Assembly: GCF_008369935.1 (NCBI RefSeq) | Contig: NZ_VTUZ01000005.1 | Location: 186,001-250,000, forward strand | Reading direction: 5' to 3' | DNA length: 64,000 nt | Source: Paraburkholderia panacisoli | Lineage (GTDB): Bacteria > Pseudomonadota > Gammaproteobacteria > Burkholderiales > Burkholderiaceae | Shown: piece after piece, positions 30,380 to 40,122 of the stretch | Numbering within the stretch: position 1 is the stretch's first letter | Layout: the number at the start of each line of letters is the position of its first letter | The notes under the pieces: generated by a model | The model's input: the letters and a program-made list of their open reading frames with translations, nothing else | What the model was told of the DNA's origin: nothing | The model's database searches: none | Program-made: the position numbers and the translations under genes

Positions 30380-31168
30380 TTAGCGCTTAGCGTCCAGATA
30401 CGGCTTGAGCCAGCCGAGGCCAGCCGACGTGGCCGCGCGCGGCCGGTATTCGCAACCGATGTAGCCGTCGTAGCCGAGCGAGTCGATCAGCTCCAGCAGA
30501 TACGGGTAGTTCAATTCGCCGATGTCGGGCTCGTGCCGCTCCGGCACGCCCGCAATCTGGATGTGGCCGATGCCGGCCATATCGCGTTTGAGTTTCACCG
30601 CCAGATCGCCCTCGACGATCTGGCAGTGATAGCAGTCGAACTGCACCTTGAGATTCGGCGCGCCAACTTCCGCGCAGATCGCCTGCGCGTCGTCCTGACG
30701 GTTCAGGAAGAAGCCCGGCATGTCACGCGTGTTGATCGGCTCGATCACCACCATGATGTTCTCGGCCTGCGCGGCCTGCGCCGCGTGCGCGAGATTCTTC
30801 AGATACACGTCGCGATGTTTCGCGCGCGGCTGATCCGCGCCGATCAGCCCGGCCATCACATGCAGCTTGCGATTGCCGAGCACGCGCGCGTATTCCAGCG
30901 CGGTCTCGAAGCTGCGGCGGAACTCGTCTTCGCGGCCCGGCAGCGAAGCGATGCCGCGCTCGCCGCCGGCCCAGTCGCCGGGCGGCGCATTGAAGAGCGC
31001 CTGCGTCAGGCCGTGCGCGTCGAGCCGCGCTTTCAACTCGCCGGCGCGGAAATCGTACGGAAATAGATATTCGACCGCTTCGAAGCCGTCTTTCGCGGCA
31101 GCGGCGAAACGGTCGAGGAAAGCGTGCTCGTTGTACATCATCGTCAGGTTGGCGGCGAAACGCGGCAT
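30380..31168 (-). CDS. otnI: 2-oxo-tetronate isomerase
   Basis: A TIM-barrel isomerase of the hydroxypyruvate isomerase-like group. The start at 31168 gives [14 protein letters not shown], the typical N-terminus, and 262 residues. Metal ligands are seen in VVIEPIN (Glu), FDCYHCQ (Asp/His), [14 protein letters not shown] and IGCEYRP (Glu). OtnI converts 2-oxo-tetronate to 3-oxo-tetronate before phosphorylation by OtnK. It is placed between a transporter and denD in the same leftward operon. Confidence 0.88.
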   Translation of the reverse strand: MPRFAANLTMMYNEHAFLDRFAAAAKDGFEAVEYLFPYDFRAGELKARLDAHGLTQALFNAPPGDWAGGERGIASLPGREDEFRRSFETALEYARVLGNRKLHVMAGLIGADQPRAKHRDVYLKNLAHAAQAAQAENIMVVIEPINTRDMPGFFLNRQDDAQAICAEVGAPNLKVQFDCYHCQIVEGDLAVKLKRDMAGIGHIQIAGVPERHEPDIGELNYPYLLELIDSLGYDGYIGCEYRPRAATSAGLGWLKPYLDAKR

Positions 31169-31246
31169 GGCGGCAACTCCTTGAAAGCGGTGTGATCCGG
31201 CGCGCGGCGCGAGCAATGACTGCCTGCGCCGCGCGTCAATGTCGAT

Positions 31247-32581
31247 TTAGCGGTTGACCAGCTTCGCCGGCGTGAGCCAAGTGGCGATCGCGCCGATCAC
31301 CAGCATCCCGGCCAGCACATACATACCGGTCTGCGTGCTGTGCGTGAGGTCCTTCAGATAGCCGATCATGTACGGGCTCGCGAAACCCGCGAGATTGCCG
31401 ATCGAATTGATGATTGCGATGCCGGCCGCGGCGCTCGCGCCCGACATAAACGCGGTGGGCAGCGACCAGAACAGCGGCGCGCAGGTCAGCACGCCGGCTG
31501 CGGCGAGCGACAGAAACGCGATCGACACCACCGTGTTATCCGCGAACGAGGCGGCCACCGTGAAGCCGATTGCGCCGAACAGCGCCGGCACGATCAGATG
31601 CCAGCGACGCTCGCGGCGCTTGTCGGCGCTATGCCCCATCACGTTCATCACGACGATCGCGCACAGAAACGGAATCGCGCTTAGCAGACCGATATTGAAC
31701 GCGCCGCTCACGCCGGTCGACTTGACGAGCGTCGGCATCCAGAACGTCAGCCCGTATTGCCCGGTGACGAACGCGAAATAGATCAGCGACATCCACCATG
31801 TGCGCGGATCGCGGAACACCGCGCCGAGCGAATGCTTGTGGGTCTTTTCCTGCGGCTGCGCGGCGGCGATTTCATCGGTGAGCAGGCGCTTCTCGCGTTC
31901 GGTCAGCCACTTCGCGCCGGCGATGCCGTTGTCGAGATACAGGATCGTCGCGATACCGATCGCGATTGCGGGAATCGCTTCGATCATGAACATCCATTGC
32001 CAGCCCGCAAAACCCGAGCTCTCATGGAGCGCCTGCATGATCCAGCCGGACAGCGGATTGCCGAAAATGCCCGACACCGGAATCGCCGACATGAATACCG
32101 CGATGATCTTCGCGCGCCGATGCGACGGAAACCAGTAGGTCAAGTACAGGATCACGCCCGGATAGAAACCGGCTTCGGCCAGACCCAACAGGAAGCGCAG
32201 CAGATAGAACTGCATCGGCGTCTTCACGAACACGAACAGCGCCGACATCAGTCCCCACGTGATCATGATCCGCGCGATCCAGATACGCGCGCCGAGCTTG
32301 TGCATCAGAATGTTGCTCGGCAGCTCGAACAGGAAGTAGCCGATGAAGAACACCCCGGCGCCCAGCCCGAACACCGTTTCGCTGAACGCGAGATCCTGCG
32401 ACATCTGCAGCTTGGCGAAGCCGACGTTGACGCGGTCTAGATACGCGACCACGTAGCACAGCATCAGAAACGGCACGATACGCCAGAACACTTTTTTGTA
32501 GGTGCGTTCAACTTCGGCGGCGCCGGGCTGCGCCGCGTCAGCGGCAACGGGACGGCTGGCTGCGGTCTGATACGAACTCAT
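31247..32581 (-). CDS. MFS transporter (anion:cation symporter family), probably for tetronates
   Basis: A 444-residue, twelve-helix transporter. The ACS-family signature is visible near the start: FLMLCYVVAYLDRVNVGFAKL, and FELPSNILMHKLGARIWIARI follows helix 2. Relatives carry tartrate, phthalate, glucarate and similar sugar acids. Its position inside the operon between otnC and otnI strongly suggests uptake of threonate and/or erythronate. The N-terminal 25 residues are polar and cytoplasmic. Confidence 0.88.
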   Translation of the reverse strand: MSSYQTAASRPVAADAAQPGAAEVERTYKKVFWRIVPFLMLCYVVAYLDRVNVGFAKLQMSQDLAFSETVFGLGAGVFFIGYFLFELPSNILMHKLGARIWIARIMITWGLMSALFVFVKTPMQFYLLRFLLGLAEAGFYPGVILYLTYWFPSHRRAKIIAVFMSAIPVSGIFGNPLSGWIMQALHESSGFAGWQWMFMIEAIPAIAIGIATILYLDNGIAGAKWLTEREKRLLTDEIAAAQPQEKTHKHSLGAVFRDPRTWWMSLIYFAFVTGQYGLTFWMPTLVKSTGVSGAFNIGLLSAIPFLCAIVVMNVMGHSADKRRERRWHLIVPALFGAIGFTVAASFADNTVVSIAFLSLAAAGVLTCAPLFWSLPTAFMSGASAAAGIAIINSIGNLAGFASPYMIGYLKDLTHSTQTGMYVLAGMLVIGAIATWLTPAKLVNR

Positions 32582-32648
32582 GCATTGTCTCCTTCCATGA
32601 ATAGCCGGATGCGCGCCGGGGGCGGCATGGCTTCGTTGTGTCGGGGTT

Positions 32649-33311
32649 CTACCAGCGCGCGCCGAACACTGCGCGCAGTTCTTCGATGGCGGTTTCGTCG
32701 AGCGGCGCGGGACGCGGATTCGTCATCAGCCACAAGCGCGCGGTCTCTTCGAGTTCTTCGAGCGCGTAAGAGGCCTGCGCGACGGAGCGCTCCCACACCA
32801 CCGGGCCGAGACGTTCCAGCAGCACCGCGCGCACGCGGTCGGCGAGCGCGGCGATCTGCGCGGCCACTTGCGGATCGCCGGGACGGCTGTAGCGAATCAG
32901 CGGGACGTGGCCCACTTTCATCACGTAGTACGGCGTGAGCGGCGGCAGCACGTCCGTCTCGCTCCACACACCGGCGAGCGTCAGCGCGACCAGATGCGTC
33001 GAATGCGTATGGACGATGCCGCGCGCCTCGCTGTTGCGCGCATAGATGCCGCGATGAAGCGCCAGCGTTTTCGACGGCTTGCCGCCCGACACCGCGTTGC
33101 CGTCGAAGTCGACCTTGGCGATATCGGCGGGATCGAGGCGGCCGAGACAGGCGTCGGTGGGTGTGATCAGCCAGCCGTCGTCCAGACGCGCGCTGATATT
33201 GCCGGCGGTGCCCACCGTATAGCCGCGCTGATGCAGGCTCGCGCCATTCACGCAAATTTCCTCGCGTACCCGGGCCTCGCTGGTCGTGTGGAGTGCGGGC
33301 CCGGCGCTCAT
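32649..33311 (-). CDS. otnC: 3-oxo-tetronate 4-phosphate decarboxylase
   Basis: A class II aldolase/adducin-fold enzyme. Visible are GTAGNISARLDDGWLITP (substrate phosphate loop), GKPSKTLALHRGIY, GIVHTHSTH with zinc-binding His residues, and the later YYVMKVGHVPLIRY. OtnC decarboxylates 3-oxo-tetronate 4-phosphate to dihydroxyacetone phosphate. The ATG at 33311 overlaps the otnK stop by four bases. The 220-residue length fits. Confidence 0.88.
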   Translation of the reverse strand: MSAGPALHTTSEARVREEICVNGASLHQRGYTVGTAGNISARLDDGWLITPTDACLGRLDPADIAKVDFDGNAVSGGKPSKTLALHRGIYARNSEARGIVHTHSTHLVALTLAGVWSETDVLPPLTPYYVMKVGHVPLIRYSRPGDPQVAAQIAALADRVRAVLLERLGPVVWERSVAQASYALEELEETARLWLMTNPRPAPLDETAIEELRAVFGARW

Positions 33312-34618
33312 GGCGCGACTCCGTCGAGATGACGCAATGCCTTGTCGAAGAAATCGGTCGTGCCGAAGTTGCCCGACTTCAGCGCGAGCGCGAGCGGCTC
33401 GGCGCCGGTCGTCGCCGTGGCCGGCACGCCCGGATCGATCTGCGCGCCGATGCGCAGCGTGCGCACGTCGAGTGCCTGCACCACCGCACCTGAGGTCTCG
33501 CCACCCGCCACCACGAACTTGCGCACGCCGCGTTCGCGCAAGCCGCGCGCGATCGACGCCAGCGTAGCTTCGACCAGATGCCCCGCTTCGTTGACGCCGA
33601 GTTCGCGCTGCACCGCCTTGACTTCGTCGGGCGTGGCGGTCGCGTAGATCAGCACGGGCTCGGCTCGTTCGAGATGCGTCTGCGCGAAGGCCAGTGCCTG
33701 CTCGACGACGGCTTCGCCGCGCGCGGCCGCGAGCGGATCGATGCGAAACGCCGGCCGGTTCGCGCGCCATGCCGCCACCTGCGCGTTGGTCGCTTTCGAC
33801 GCACTGCCGGCCAGCACCGCCGACAAGCCTTCGACGCGCGGCAACTGCGCGGCGTCGCCCTGCTCCGCGAGCAGACCCGCGCGCCGGAAGTTGGCCGGCA
33901 AGCCCAGCGCGACGCCAGAGCCGCCCGTGATCAGCGTGAGGTCTGCGCAAGCTTCGCCGAGCGCATGGAGATCGGCGTCGGACACCGCGTCGGCGATCGC
34001 CATACGCACGCCGTCGCCGCGCAACGCATCGAACGCCGCGCGCACGCTCGACACCCCCTTGGCCACCGCGTCGTAACGCACGAGGCCGACTTTCGACTGC
34101 GTCTGACGTTGCAGCACGCGCACGAGGTTCGCATCGCGCATCGGCGTGAGCGGATGGTTCTCCATCCCCGACTCGTTGAGCAGCACGTCGCCGACGAACA
34201 GATGGCCGCGAAAGATCGTGCGGCCGTTCTCCGGAAATGCCGGGCAGGCGATCGTGAAAGCACTGGCATGACCGTCGGCGGCCAGCGCATCGAGCAACGC
34301 ATCGGTCACCTGGCCGATGTTGCCCGCGTCGGTCGAATCGAAAGTCGAGCAGTACTTGAAGAAGAATTGCCGGCACCCTTGCGCGCGCAGCCAGTCGAGC
34401 GCGGCGAGCGATTGCGCGATGGCGTCGGCAGCGGGGATCGTGCGCGACTTCAGCGCGACCACCAGCGCGTCGGCCTCGAGCGTTTCGTTCGACTCCGGCA
34501 CGCCGATGGTCTGCACCGTGCGCATGCCGCCGCGCACCAGCATATTGGCGAGATCGGTCGCGCCGGTGAAGTCGTCGGCGATGCAGCCGAGCAGCGCGCG
34601 TTTCGTGTTAGCCGTCAT
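33308..34618 (-). CDS. otnK: 3-oxo-tetronate kinase
   Basis: A four-carbon acid sugar kinase (DUF1537 fold). The N-terminal half has LGCIADDFTGATDLANML and FFKYCSTFDSTDAGNIG, the substrate-binding segments; the C-terminal ATP-binding half has VVAGGETSGAVVQAL. It phosphorylates 3-oxo-tetronate at the 4 position. The 436 residues match family size. It begins 14 bases after ltnD and overlaps otnC by four bases, as expected of one operon. Confidence 0.9.
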   Translation of the reverse strand: MTANTKRALLGCIADDFTGATDLANMLVRGGMRTVQTIGVPESNETLEADALVVALKSRTIPAADAIAQSLAALDWLRAQGCRQFFFKYCSTFDSTDAGNIGQVTDALLDALAADGHASAFTIACPAFPENGRTIFRGHLFVGDVLLNESGMENHPLTPMRDANLVRVLQRQTQSKVGLVRYDAVAKGVSSVRAAFDALRGDGVRMAIADAVSDADLHALGEACADLTLITGGSGVALGLPANFRRAGLLAEQGDAAQLPRVEGLSAVLAGSASKATNAQVAAWRANRPAFRIDPLAAARGEAVVEQALAFAQTHLERAEPVLIYATATPDEVKAVQRELGVNEAGHLVEATLASIARGLRERGVRKFVVAGGETSGAVVQALDVRTLRIGAQIDPGVPATATTGAEPLALALKSGNFGTTDFFDKALRHLDGVAP

Positions 34619-34632
34619 GGCCTGCTCCTCGC

Positions 34633-35523
34633 TTACTTCGCCGCCGGCACGTCGATGCCGGGGAAAATCTTGATCACCGCCGAATCGTCCTCGCCGCCGT
34701 GACCGGCCGTGGACGCCATCATGAACATCTGATGCGCGGCCGCCGACAAAGGCAGCGGGAATTTCGAGCGGCGCGCGGTATCGAGCACGAGCCCGAGATC
34801 CTTGACGAAAATATCGACCGCCGACAACGGCGTGTAATCGCCGGCGAGAATGTGTGGCACGCGGTTCTCGAACATCCACGAATTGCCGGCGCTGTGCGTG
34901 ATCACGTCGTACAGCGCGTCGGGATCCACGCCTTCGCGCAAGCCGAGCGCCATCGCCTCGGCGGCCACCGCGATATGCACGCCGGCCAGCAACTGGTTGA
35001 TGATCTTCACCTTCGAGCCCGCGCCATGCGCCGAGCCGAGGCGATAAACCTTGCCGGCCATCGCGGCCAGCACGTCCTCGCAGGCGGCATAGGCCACCGC
35101 GGGTCCGGACGTCATCATCGTCATCTCGCCGGAGGCGGCGCGCGCCACGCCGCCCGAGACCGGCGCGTCGAGCATCTGCAAACCGGCCGCCTCGACCCGT
35201 TTGCCGAGTTCGATCGCGAAGTCCGGCGCGACCGTCGCGCTCGCGATCACCACGCCGCCCGGCTTCATCGCGGCAAGCGCACCCTGCTCGCCGCACAGCA
35301 CGGCTTCGGTTTGCGCGGCGTTCACCACCAGCGTGACGACCACGTCGCATTGCGCGCCGAGTTCGGCGGGCGTCGCGCAACCTACGCCGCCTTCGGCGAC
35401 GAACGCCTGCAGCACCTCGCGGCGCAGATCGCACGCGTGGACCCGAAAGCCCGCGCGCAACAACGAGCGCGCGACACCCAGGCCCATTGCGCCCAGACCG
35501 ATGACACCGACATTTCTCGACAT
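34633..35523 (-). CDS. ltnD: L-threonate dehydrogenase
   Basis: A 3-hydroxyisobutyrate-dehydrogenase-family enzyme of 296 residues. The Rossmann motif GVIGLGAMGLGVARSLL is at the N-terminus, followed by DAPVSGGVARAASGEMTMM (substrate-binding) and GAGSKVKIINQLL with the catalytic Lys. In this operon the expected reaction is NAD-dependent oxidation of L-threonate to 2-oxo-tetronate. It is the first enzyme gene after the regulator. Confidence 0.88.
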   Translation of the reverse strand: MSRNVGVIGLGAMGLGVARSLLRAGFRVHACDLRREVLQAFVAEGGVGCATPAELGAQCDVVVTLVVNAAQTEAVLCGEQGALAAMKPGGVVIASATVAPDFAIELGKRVEAAGLQMLDAPVSGGVARAASGEMTMMTSGPAVAYAACEDVLAAMAGKVYRLGSAHGAGSKVKIINQLLAGVHIAVAAEAMALGLREGVDPDALYDVITHSAGNSWMFENRVPHILAGDYTPLSAVDIFVKDLGLVLDTARRSKFPLPLSAAAHQMFMMASTAGHGGEDDSAVIKIFPGIDVPAAK

Positions 35524-35607
35524 GCTTGTCCTCTCAAGATTCGTTATGCGTTGTTGCGCCCGTTCACTTCATCCGTTCACCGGACGCAACCCGCGCACCC
35601 GCCCGGC

Positions 35608-36312
35608 TCAGCAAATGCCCGCTTCCGCGAGCCGCCGCGCGGCGTTGTACATATGGGTTTGCGCCGCATTGCGCGCGGCCATCGGGTCGCCCGCGCGAAT
35701 CGCGGCGGCGATGGCCGCGTGCTCTTCGCGCACCTGGCGGGAGAAGTCCTCTCGCAATGCTTCATTGCGGCGCGTGACGACCGTGCCCGCTTCCAGGTAC
35801 TGATTCAGGAACGTGAGCGTTTTGAGGAAATACGGATTGCCGGTGGCCGCCGCGATCGCGCGATGGAACGCGACGTCTTCGGCGACGCCGTCCTCGCCTT
35901 CGGCCACCGCCTGTTCGATGCGCGCGAGCGCCGCATCGATCGACGCCATGTCGGCGTCGCTGCGGCGCATCGCGGCTTCCGACGCCACCTCGGCTTCGAT
36001 CGCGCGGCGCAGCGCGAGAATCTGCACCACCGAGCCGGGCTCGACCGCCTCGGCGTAATCGATGCGCAACGGCCGGATCGCGCCGTGCGCCGCGATGAAC
36101 ACGCCGCTGCCCTGGCGCGGCTCGACCACGCCCTCGTTCTTCAGCCGCGAGATCGCCTCGCGGATCACCGTGCGGCTCACGCCGAACTGCTGCGCGAGCA
36201 CGGCTTCGGTCGGCAGCTTGCCACCGCGCTCGAAGGTGCCTTTATCGATCTGCTTGAGCAGCTGCTGCGCGACGGTGTCGCTCAACGCCCGCGCAGGAAT
36301 CTTGTCGAACAT
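35608..36312 (-). CDS. GntR/FadR-type regulator of the tetronate operon
   Basis: The winged helix (DTVAQQLLKQIDKGTFERGGKLPTEAVLAQQFGVSRTVIREAISRLKNEGVVEPRQGSGVFI) is of the FadR subgroup, and the all-helical FCD ligand domain has the metal-binding pattern with His in EDVAFHRAI and EEHAAIAAAI. The 234-residue chain heads the leftward ltnD-otnKC-MFS-otnI-denD unit, so it is probably an autoregulating sensor of a tetronate. A TTGTATGAT word lies 31 bases upstream of the start. Confidence 0.9.
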   Translation of the reverse strand: MFDKIPARALSDTVAQQLLKQIDKGTFERGGKLPTEAVLAQQFGVSRTVIREAISRLKNEGVVEPRQGSGVFIAAHGAIRPLRIDYAEAVEPGSVVQILALRRAIEAEVASEAAMRRSDADMASIDAALARIEQAVAEGEDGVAEDVAFHRAIAAATGNPYFLKTLTFLNQYLEAGTVVTRRNEALREDFSRQVREEHAAIAAAIRAGDPMAARNAAQTHMYNAARRLAEAGIC

Positions 36313-36342
36313 CGATGCCTCGATTGATCATGTTATCGGGTC

Positions 36343-36351
36343 ATCATACAA
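36343..36351 (-). promoter_or_regulatory. Candidate GntR half-site upstream of the tetronate regulator
   Basis: TTGTATGAT on the minus strand; the same word with one change, TTGTATGGT, lies in the promoter region of the mannonate cluster (55597-55605), which is also next to a FadR-type regulon. The partner half-site here is imperfect (TTGATCATG at 36324-36332). Confidence 0.4.
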
Positions 36352-36517
36352 ATTTAAGATGCGCTCGGCATCCGCGCAAACCCTGGGAGGTGCGAGCAAT
36401 TTTGCGTTAAGTTGGCGAAACAGAAGGCTTAAGCTATCGTCACGCCTTTGCGCAGCAGCGCGTCGCGAGAATCGGCGCGGGCGCCGGCGCAGTTCCCGAA
36501 CGCATCCTTCAAGGCCC

Positions 36518-37342
36518 ATGAGCAAAGCCCTGCCGCCGTCTTCCGCCGTTCCCGTCAGCGCCGAACCGGCCCCGGACAAACCGGGCGACTCGTATGTGCA
36601 GTCCTTCGCGCGGGGGCTCGCGGTGATTCGCGCGTTCGACGCGACGCGCCCCGAACAGACGCTCACCGATGTCGCCGCCGCGACCGGCCTCACCCGCGCC
36701 GGCGCGCGCCGCATTCTGCTGACACTGCAAACGCTCGGCTACGTGGAAGCCGAGGGGCGGCTGTTCCGCCTCACGCCGAAGATTCTCGACCTGGGCTTCG
36801 CGTATCTCACCTCGATGCCGTTCTGGAATCTCGCCGAGCCGGTGATGGAGCAACTGTCGGCGCAGGTGCACGAGAGCTGCTCGGCGGCCGTGCTCGACCG
36901 CACCGAGATCGTCTACGTGCTGCGCGTGCCGACCCACAAGATCATGACCATCAACCTGTCGATCGGCAGCCGGCTGCCCGCGTATTGCACGTCGATGGGC
37001 CGCGTGCTGCTGGCCTCGCTCGACGACGAGACGCTCGACGCGACCCTCGGCTCGACGCCGCTCTACGCGCACACGCCGCGCACCGTCACCGACAAGGAAG
37101 AGCTGAAGAAGCTGATCGCGCAGGTGCGCCGCCAGGGCTGGGCGATCGTCGATCAGGAACTGGAAGGCGGGCTGATTTCGCTGTCCGCGCCGATCCGCAA
37201 TCGCCAGGGACGCGTGATCGCCGCGATGAACATCAGCGGCAACGCGCAGCGCAATTCGGCGAAGCAGATGGTGAAGGCGTTTCTGGAGCCGTTGCAGCAG
37301 GCGGCGCAGACGGTGTCGGAGATGGTGGCGCGGCGCGGGTGA
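36518..37342 (+). CDS. IclR-type regulator of the PcaR/PcaU/PobR group
   Basis: The ATG at 36518 gives 274 residues. The segment YVQSFARGLAVIRAFDA with TDVAAATGLTRAGARRILLTLQTLGYV is the PcaR/PcaU/PobR-type helix-turn-helix, and LPAYCTSMGRVLLASL with GLISLSAPIRNRQG are effector-domain hallmarks. Members control aromatic catabolism through beta-ketoadipate-pathway intermediates, so pcaF (27712-28914) and the adjacent MHS transporter are plausible targets. It is divergent from the GntR gene and converges with the transporter. Confidence 0.85.
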   Translation: MSKALPPSSAVPVSAEPAPDKPGDSYVQSFARGLAVIRAFDATRPEQTLTDVAAATGLTRAGARRILLTLQTLGYVEAEGRLFRLTPKILDLGFAYLTSMPFWNLAEPVMEQLSAQVHESCSAAVLDRTEIVYVLRVPTHKIMTINLSIGSRLPAYCTSMGRVLLASLDDETLDATLGSTPLYAHTPRTVTDKEELKKLIAQVRRQGWAIVDQELEGGLISLSAPIRNRQGRVIAAMNISGNAQRNSAKQMVKAFLEPLQQAAQTVSEMVARRG

Positions 37343-37404
37343 TCAAAGCGCGAGCGGGCATCGCGGCCCGCTCACGAAGCTTCAGTTGCGCGCTTCATCA
37401 CCGC

Positions 37405-38706
37405 TCAATCAATCGCCTTGTTCGCGGTCTCCTTGAGCATCGAGACCGCGATCAGCGACACCACCACGCACGCCGCCACATATCCGGCCGGCGCGAGCTT
37501 GCTGCCGGTCAGCCGGATCAGCCACGTCGCGACCAGCTGCGCGGTCCCGCCGAACACGCACACGCTCAACGCATAAGCGATCGAGATGCCAGTGGCGCGC
37601 ACGCGTCGCGGAAACGACTCGCACATCAACGCGAATTCCGACGCCGACCCCATCGAATAGAACAGCAGCATCAGCGCGGTCAGCGATATCACGACCGATA
37701 GCTGCGGGAAGCGGTTCATCAGCATGAAGGCCGGAAACAGCAGCAGCACCAGCACGCCACGACCGAACAGGATCGGCCGCTTGCGGCTGCCTATCCGGTC
37801 GGAAAGCATGCCGAACAGCGGACACGTGACCAGCATCACGAAGCCCGACGCGACGCCGACCAGCATCGACAGCGACATCGGCAGGCCGAGCGTGTGGATC
37901 GCGTAGGTCGGCATGTAGAACGTGAGGATGTACGTGGAGACCGTGCCGCCCATCACCGTCAGCGTGATCAGCACGAGCGCACGCAGATGCGCGGTGAACA
38001 GTTCGTGCAGCACGCCGCGCTCGATCGCGTGGGCGTGCGCGGCGGATGCGTCGTCGGCGAGGCGGCGGCGCAGATAGATGCCGACCGGCGCGATCAGCAC
38101 GCCGATCAGAAACGGCACGCGCCAGCCCCAGCTTTCCAGCGCTTCCTTCGACAACGCCGCCGACAGCGCGGCCGCCACGCCCGCGCCCATTAGCGCCGCG
38201 CCGCCTTGCGTCGCCAGCTGCCAGCTCGCGCGGAAACCGCGCCGCGTGCCGCCGCCCTGTTCCAGCAAGGTGGAAGTGGCCGCGCCGAACTCGCCGCCCT
38301 GCGAGAAGCCTTGCACGAGGCGCGCGAACACGATCAGCAACGGCGCGGCGAGGCCGATGCTCGCATAAGTCGGCGTGATCGCGATCAGGCCGGTGCTCGC
38401 CGCCATCAGCATGATGGTCAGGTTGAGCCCGGCCTTGCGGCCCTTGCGGTCCGCGTACACGCCGAGCATCACGCTGCCGAGCGGCCGCGTGATGAAGCCC
38501 GCCGCGAAGGTCGCCACCGACAACAACAACGACGTGGTCGCGTCCGTCGACGGGAAAAACAGCCTGCCGATGATCACCGCGAAAAAGCCGTACACGGTGA
38601 AGTCGAAGAATTCGAGCCAGTTGCCGATCACCGCCGCGGCGACCGCGCCCCGGCTGGAGATCCGGCTGGCGCCGACGGCGTGGCTCGCATTGGTAGTGGT
38701 GTTCAT
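37405..38706 (-). CDS. MFS transporter, metabolite:H+ symporter (MHS) family
   Basis: A 433-residue, twelve-segment transporter. The MHS hallmarks are GNWLEFFDFTVYGFFAVIIG in helix 1, FITRPLGSVMLGVYADRKGRK after helix 2, and VFARLVQGFSQGGEFGAATS before helix 5. Relatives include PcaT (beta-ketoadipate), ShiA and citrate carriers. It converges with the PcaR-like gene and is followed by an M20 amidohydrolase, so its substrate may be an aromatic or acylated acid. Exact substrate unknown. Confidence 0.88.
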   Translation of the reverse strand: MNTTTNASHAVGASRISSRGAVAAAVIGNWLEFFDFTVYGFFAVIIGRLFFPSTDATTSLLLSVATFAAGFITRPLGSVMLGVYADRKGRKAGLNLTIMLMAASTGLIAITPTYASIGLAAPLLIVFARLVQGFSQGGEFGAATSTLLEQGGGTRRGFRASWQLATQGGAALMGAGVAAALSAALSKEALESWGWRVPFLIGVLIAPVGIYLRRRLADDASAAHAHAIERGVLHELFTAHLRALVLITLTVMGGTVSTYILTFYMPTYAIHTLGLPMSLSMLVGVASGFVMLVTCPLFGMLSDRIGSRKRPILFGRGVLVLLLFPAFMLMNRFPQLSVVISLTALMLLFYSMGSASEFALMCESFPRRVRATGISIAYALSVCVFGGTAQLVATWLIRLTGSKLAPAGYVAACVVVSLIAVSMLKETANKAID

Positions 38707-38787
38707 CGCGTGGTCTTTCTTTTCGTTGTCGTGTCGGCCAGCTGCGGCGCGCAGCCGGCGCTGTTCACTACCGGTTCATCTGCGCCG

Positions 38788-39990
38788 TCACTGCCCCAGA
38801 TACCGCTCCACCAGCCGCGCCCAGAACGCCGCGCCGACCGGCAGGTTGCGATCGTTGAAATCGTAGTGCGGGTTGTGCACCATGCAGGCGTCCTCGCCCG
38901 CGCCGTTGCCGATCCGCAGGAACGTGCCCGGCCGCTTCTGCAGCATGAACGCGAAATCTTCGCTGCCCATCAGGATGTCGGTCTGCGCGACCACCTTGTC
39001 GTCGCCGACCAGTTCGCGCGCCACCTGCACCGCGAAATCCGTTTCGGCATCCGAATTGATGACCACCGGATAGCCTTCGATGTATTCGACCACCGCCTTG
39101 CCGCCATAGCTTGCAGCCTGGGTTTCGGCCAGCTCGGTAATGCGCTTCTTCAGCAGCGCGCGCACTTCGGGGCTGAACGAACGCACGCTCAGTTCGAGTT
39201 TCGCGCTGCTCGAAATCACATTGTTCGCGGTGCCCGCGTGCATCGAGCCGACCGTCACCACCGCCGGCTGCGACGGATCGACGTTGCGCGCGACGATCGT
39301 CTGCAAGGCCATCACGATGCTCGCCGCGACCACGACCGGATCGACCGTCAGATGCGGACGCGCCGCATGGCCGCCGACGCCCTCGATCGTGATGATCGCC
39401 TTGTCGCCCGCCGACATGAACGGCCCCTTGCGGAACAGCAGCACGCCGGGCTCCGCGCCGGGATGGTTGTGCACGCCGAACACGGCGTCGCACGGAAAAC
39501 GTTCGAACAGGCCGTCGTTGATCATTTTCAGCGCGCCGCTGTCAACGCCGCTTTCCTCGGCCGGCTGAAAGTACAGATGCACGGTGCCCGAGAAATTGCG
39601 GGTGGCGGCGAGATGTTGCGCGGCGCCGAGCAGCATCGTGGTGTGGCCGTCGTGGCCGCAGGCGTGCATCTTGCCGTGCGTGCCGCTCGCATACGGCAGA
39701 CCCGTTTGCTCGACGATCGGCAGCGCGTCCATGTCCGCGCGAATACCGATGCTGCGCGGGCCGTCGCCTACCTTCAGCGTGCCCACCACACCCGTCTGGC
39801 CGACCCCGCGCGTGACCTGCCAGCCCCATTGTTCGAGCTTCTGCGCGACCAGCGCGCCGGTTTGCAGTTCCTCGTAGGCCAGCTCCGGATGGTGATGAAT
39901 GTGCTGGCGAATCTCGCGCAGGCCCGGCGCGGCGGGCTCCAGGTCGGACACTTCGGTAAAACGCGCAGTAAAACGGTCGGCTTCGCTCAT
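38788..39990 (-). CDS. M20-family amidohydrolase (hippurate hydrolase type)
   Basis: A zinc/manganese aminoacylase of 400 residues. Metal ligands lie in CGHDGHT, PAEES (Glu pair), and NPHYDFND near the end with the C-terminal His; GVGGHAARPH is the dimerisation-domain hallmark. Members cleave N-acyl amino acids such as hippurate or indole-acetyl conjugates. It lies 81 bases after the MHS transporter and is divergent from a LysR gene, which suggests a small uptake-and-hydrolysis unit. Confidence 0.88.
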   Translation of the reverse strand: MSEADRFTARFTEVSDLEPAAPGLREIRQHIHHHPELAYEELQTGALVAQKLEQWGWQVTRGVGQTGVVGTLKVGDGPRSIGIRADMDALPIVEQTGLPYASGTHGKMHACGHDGHTTMLLGAAQHLAATRNFSGTVHLYFQPAEESGVDSGALKMINDGLFERFPCDAVFGVHNHPGAEPGVLLFRKGPFMSAGDKAIITIEGVGGHAARPHLTVDPVVVAASIVMALQTIVARNVDPSQPAVVTVGSMHAGTANNVISSSAKLELSVRSFSPEVRALLKKRITELAETQAASYGGKAVVEYIEGYPVVINSDAETDFAVQVARELVGDDKVVAQTDILMGSEDFAFMLQKRPGTFLRIGNGAGEDACMVHNPHYDFNDRNLPVGAAFWARLVERYLGQ

Positions 39991-40122
39991 CTCGGTTGCT
40001 CCGGGGATTCAGGCCGCGCGGCACGCGGCAAACAGCCCAGCACTATAGCCACCCCATTTTGTTCGAATAAGATGCTATTTTTTTCACCCCGATTAACACG
40101 CTTTATATAGAGGATTACCCTC

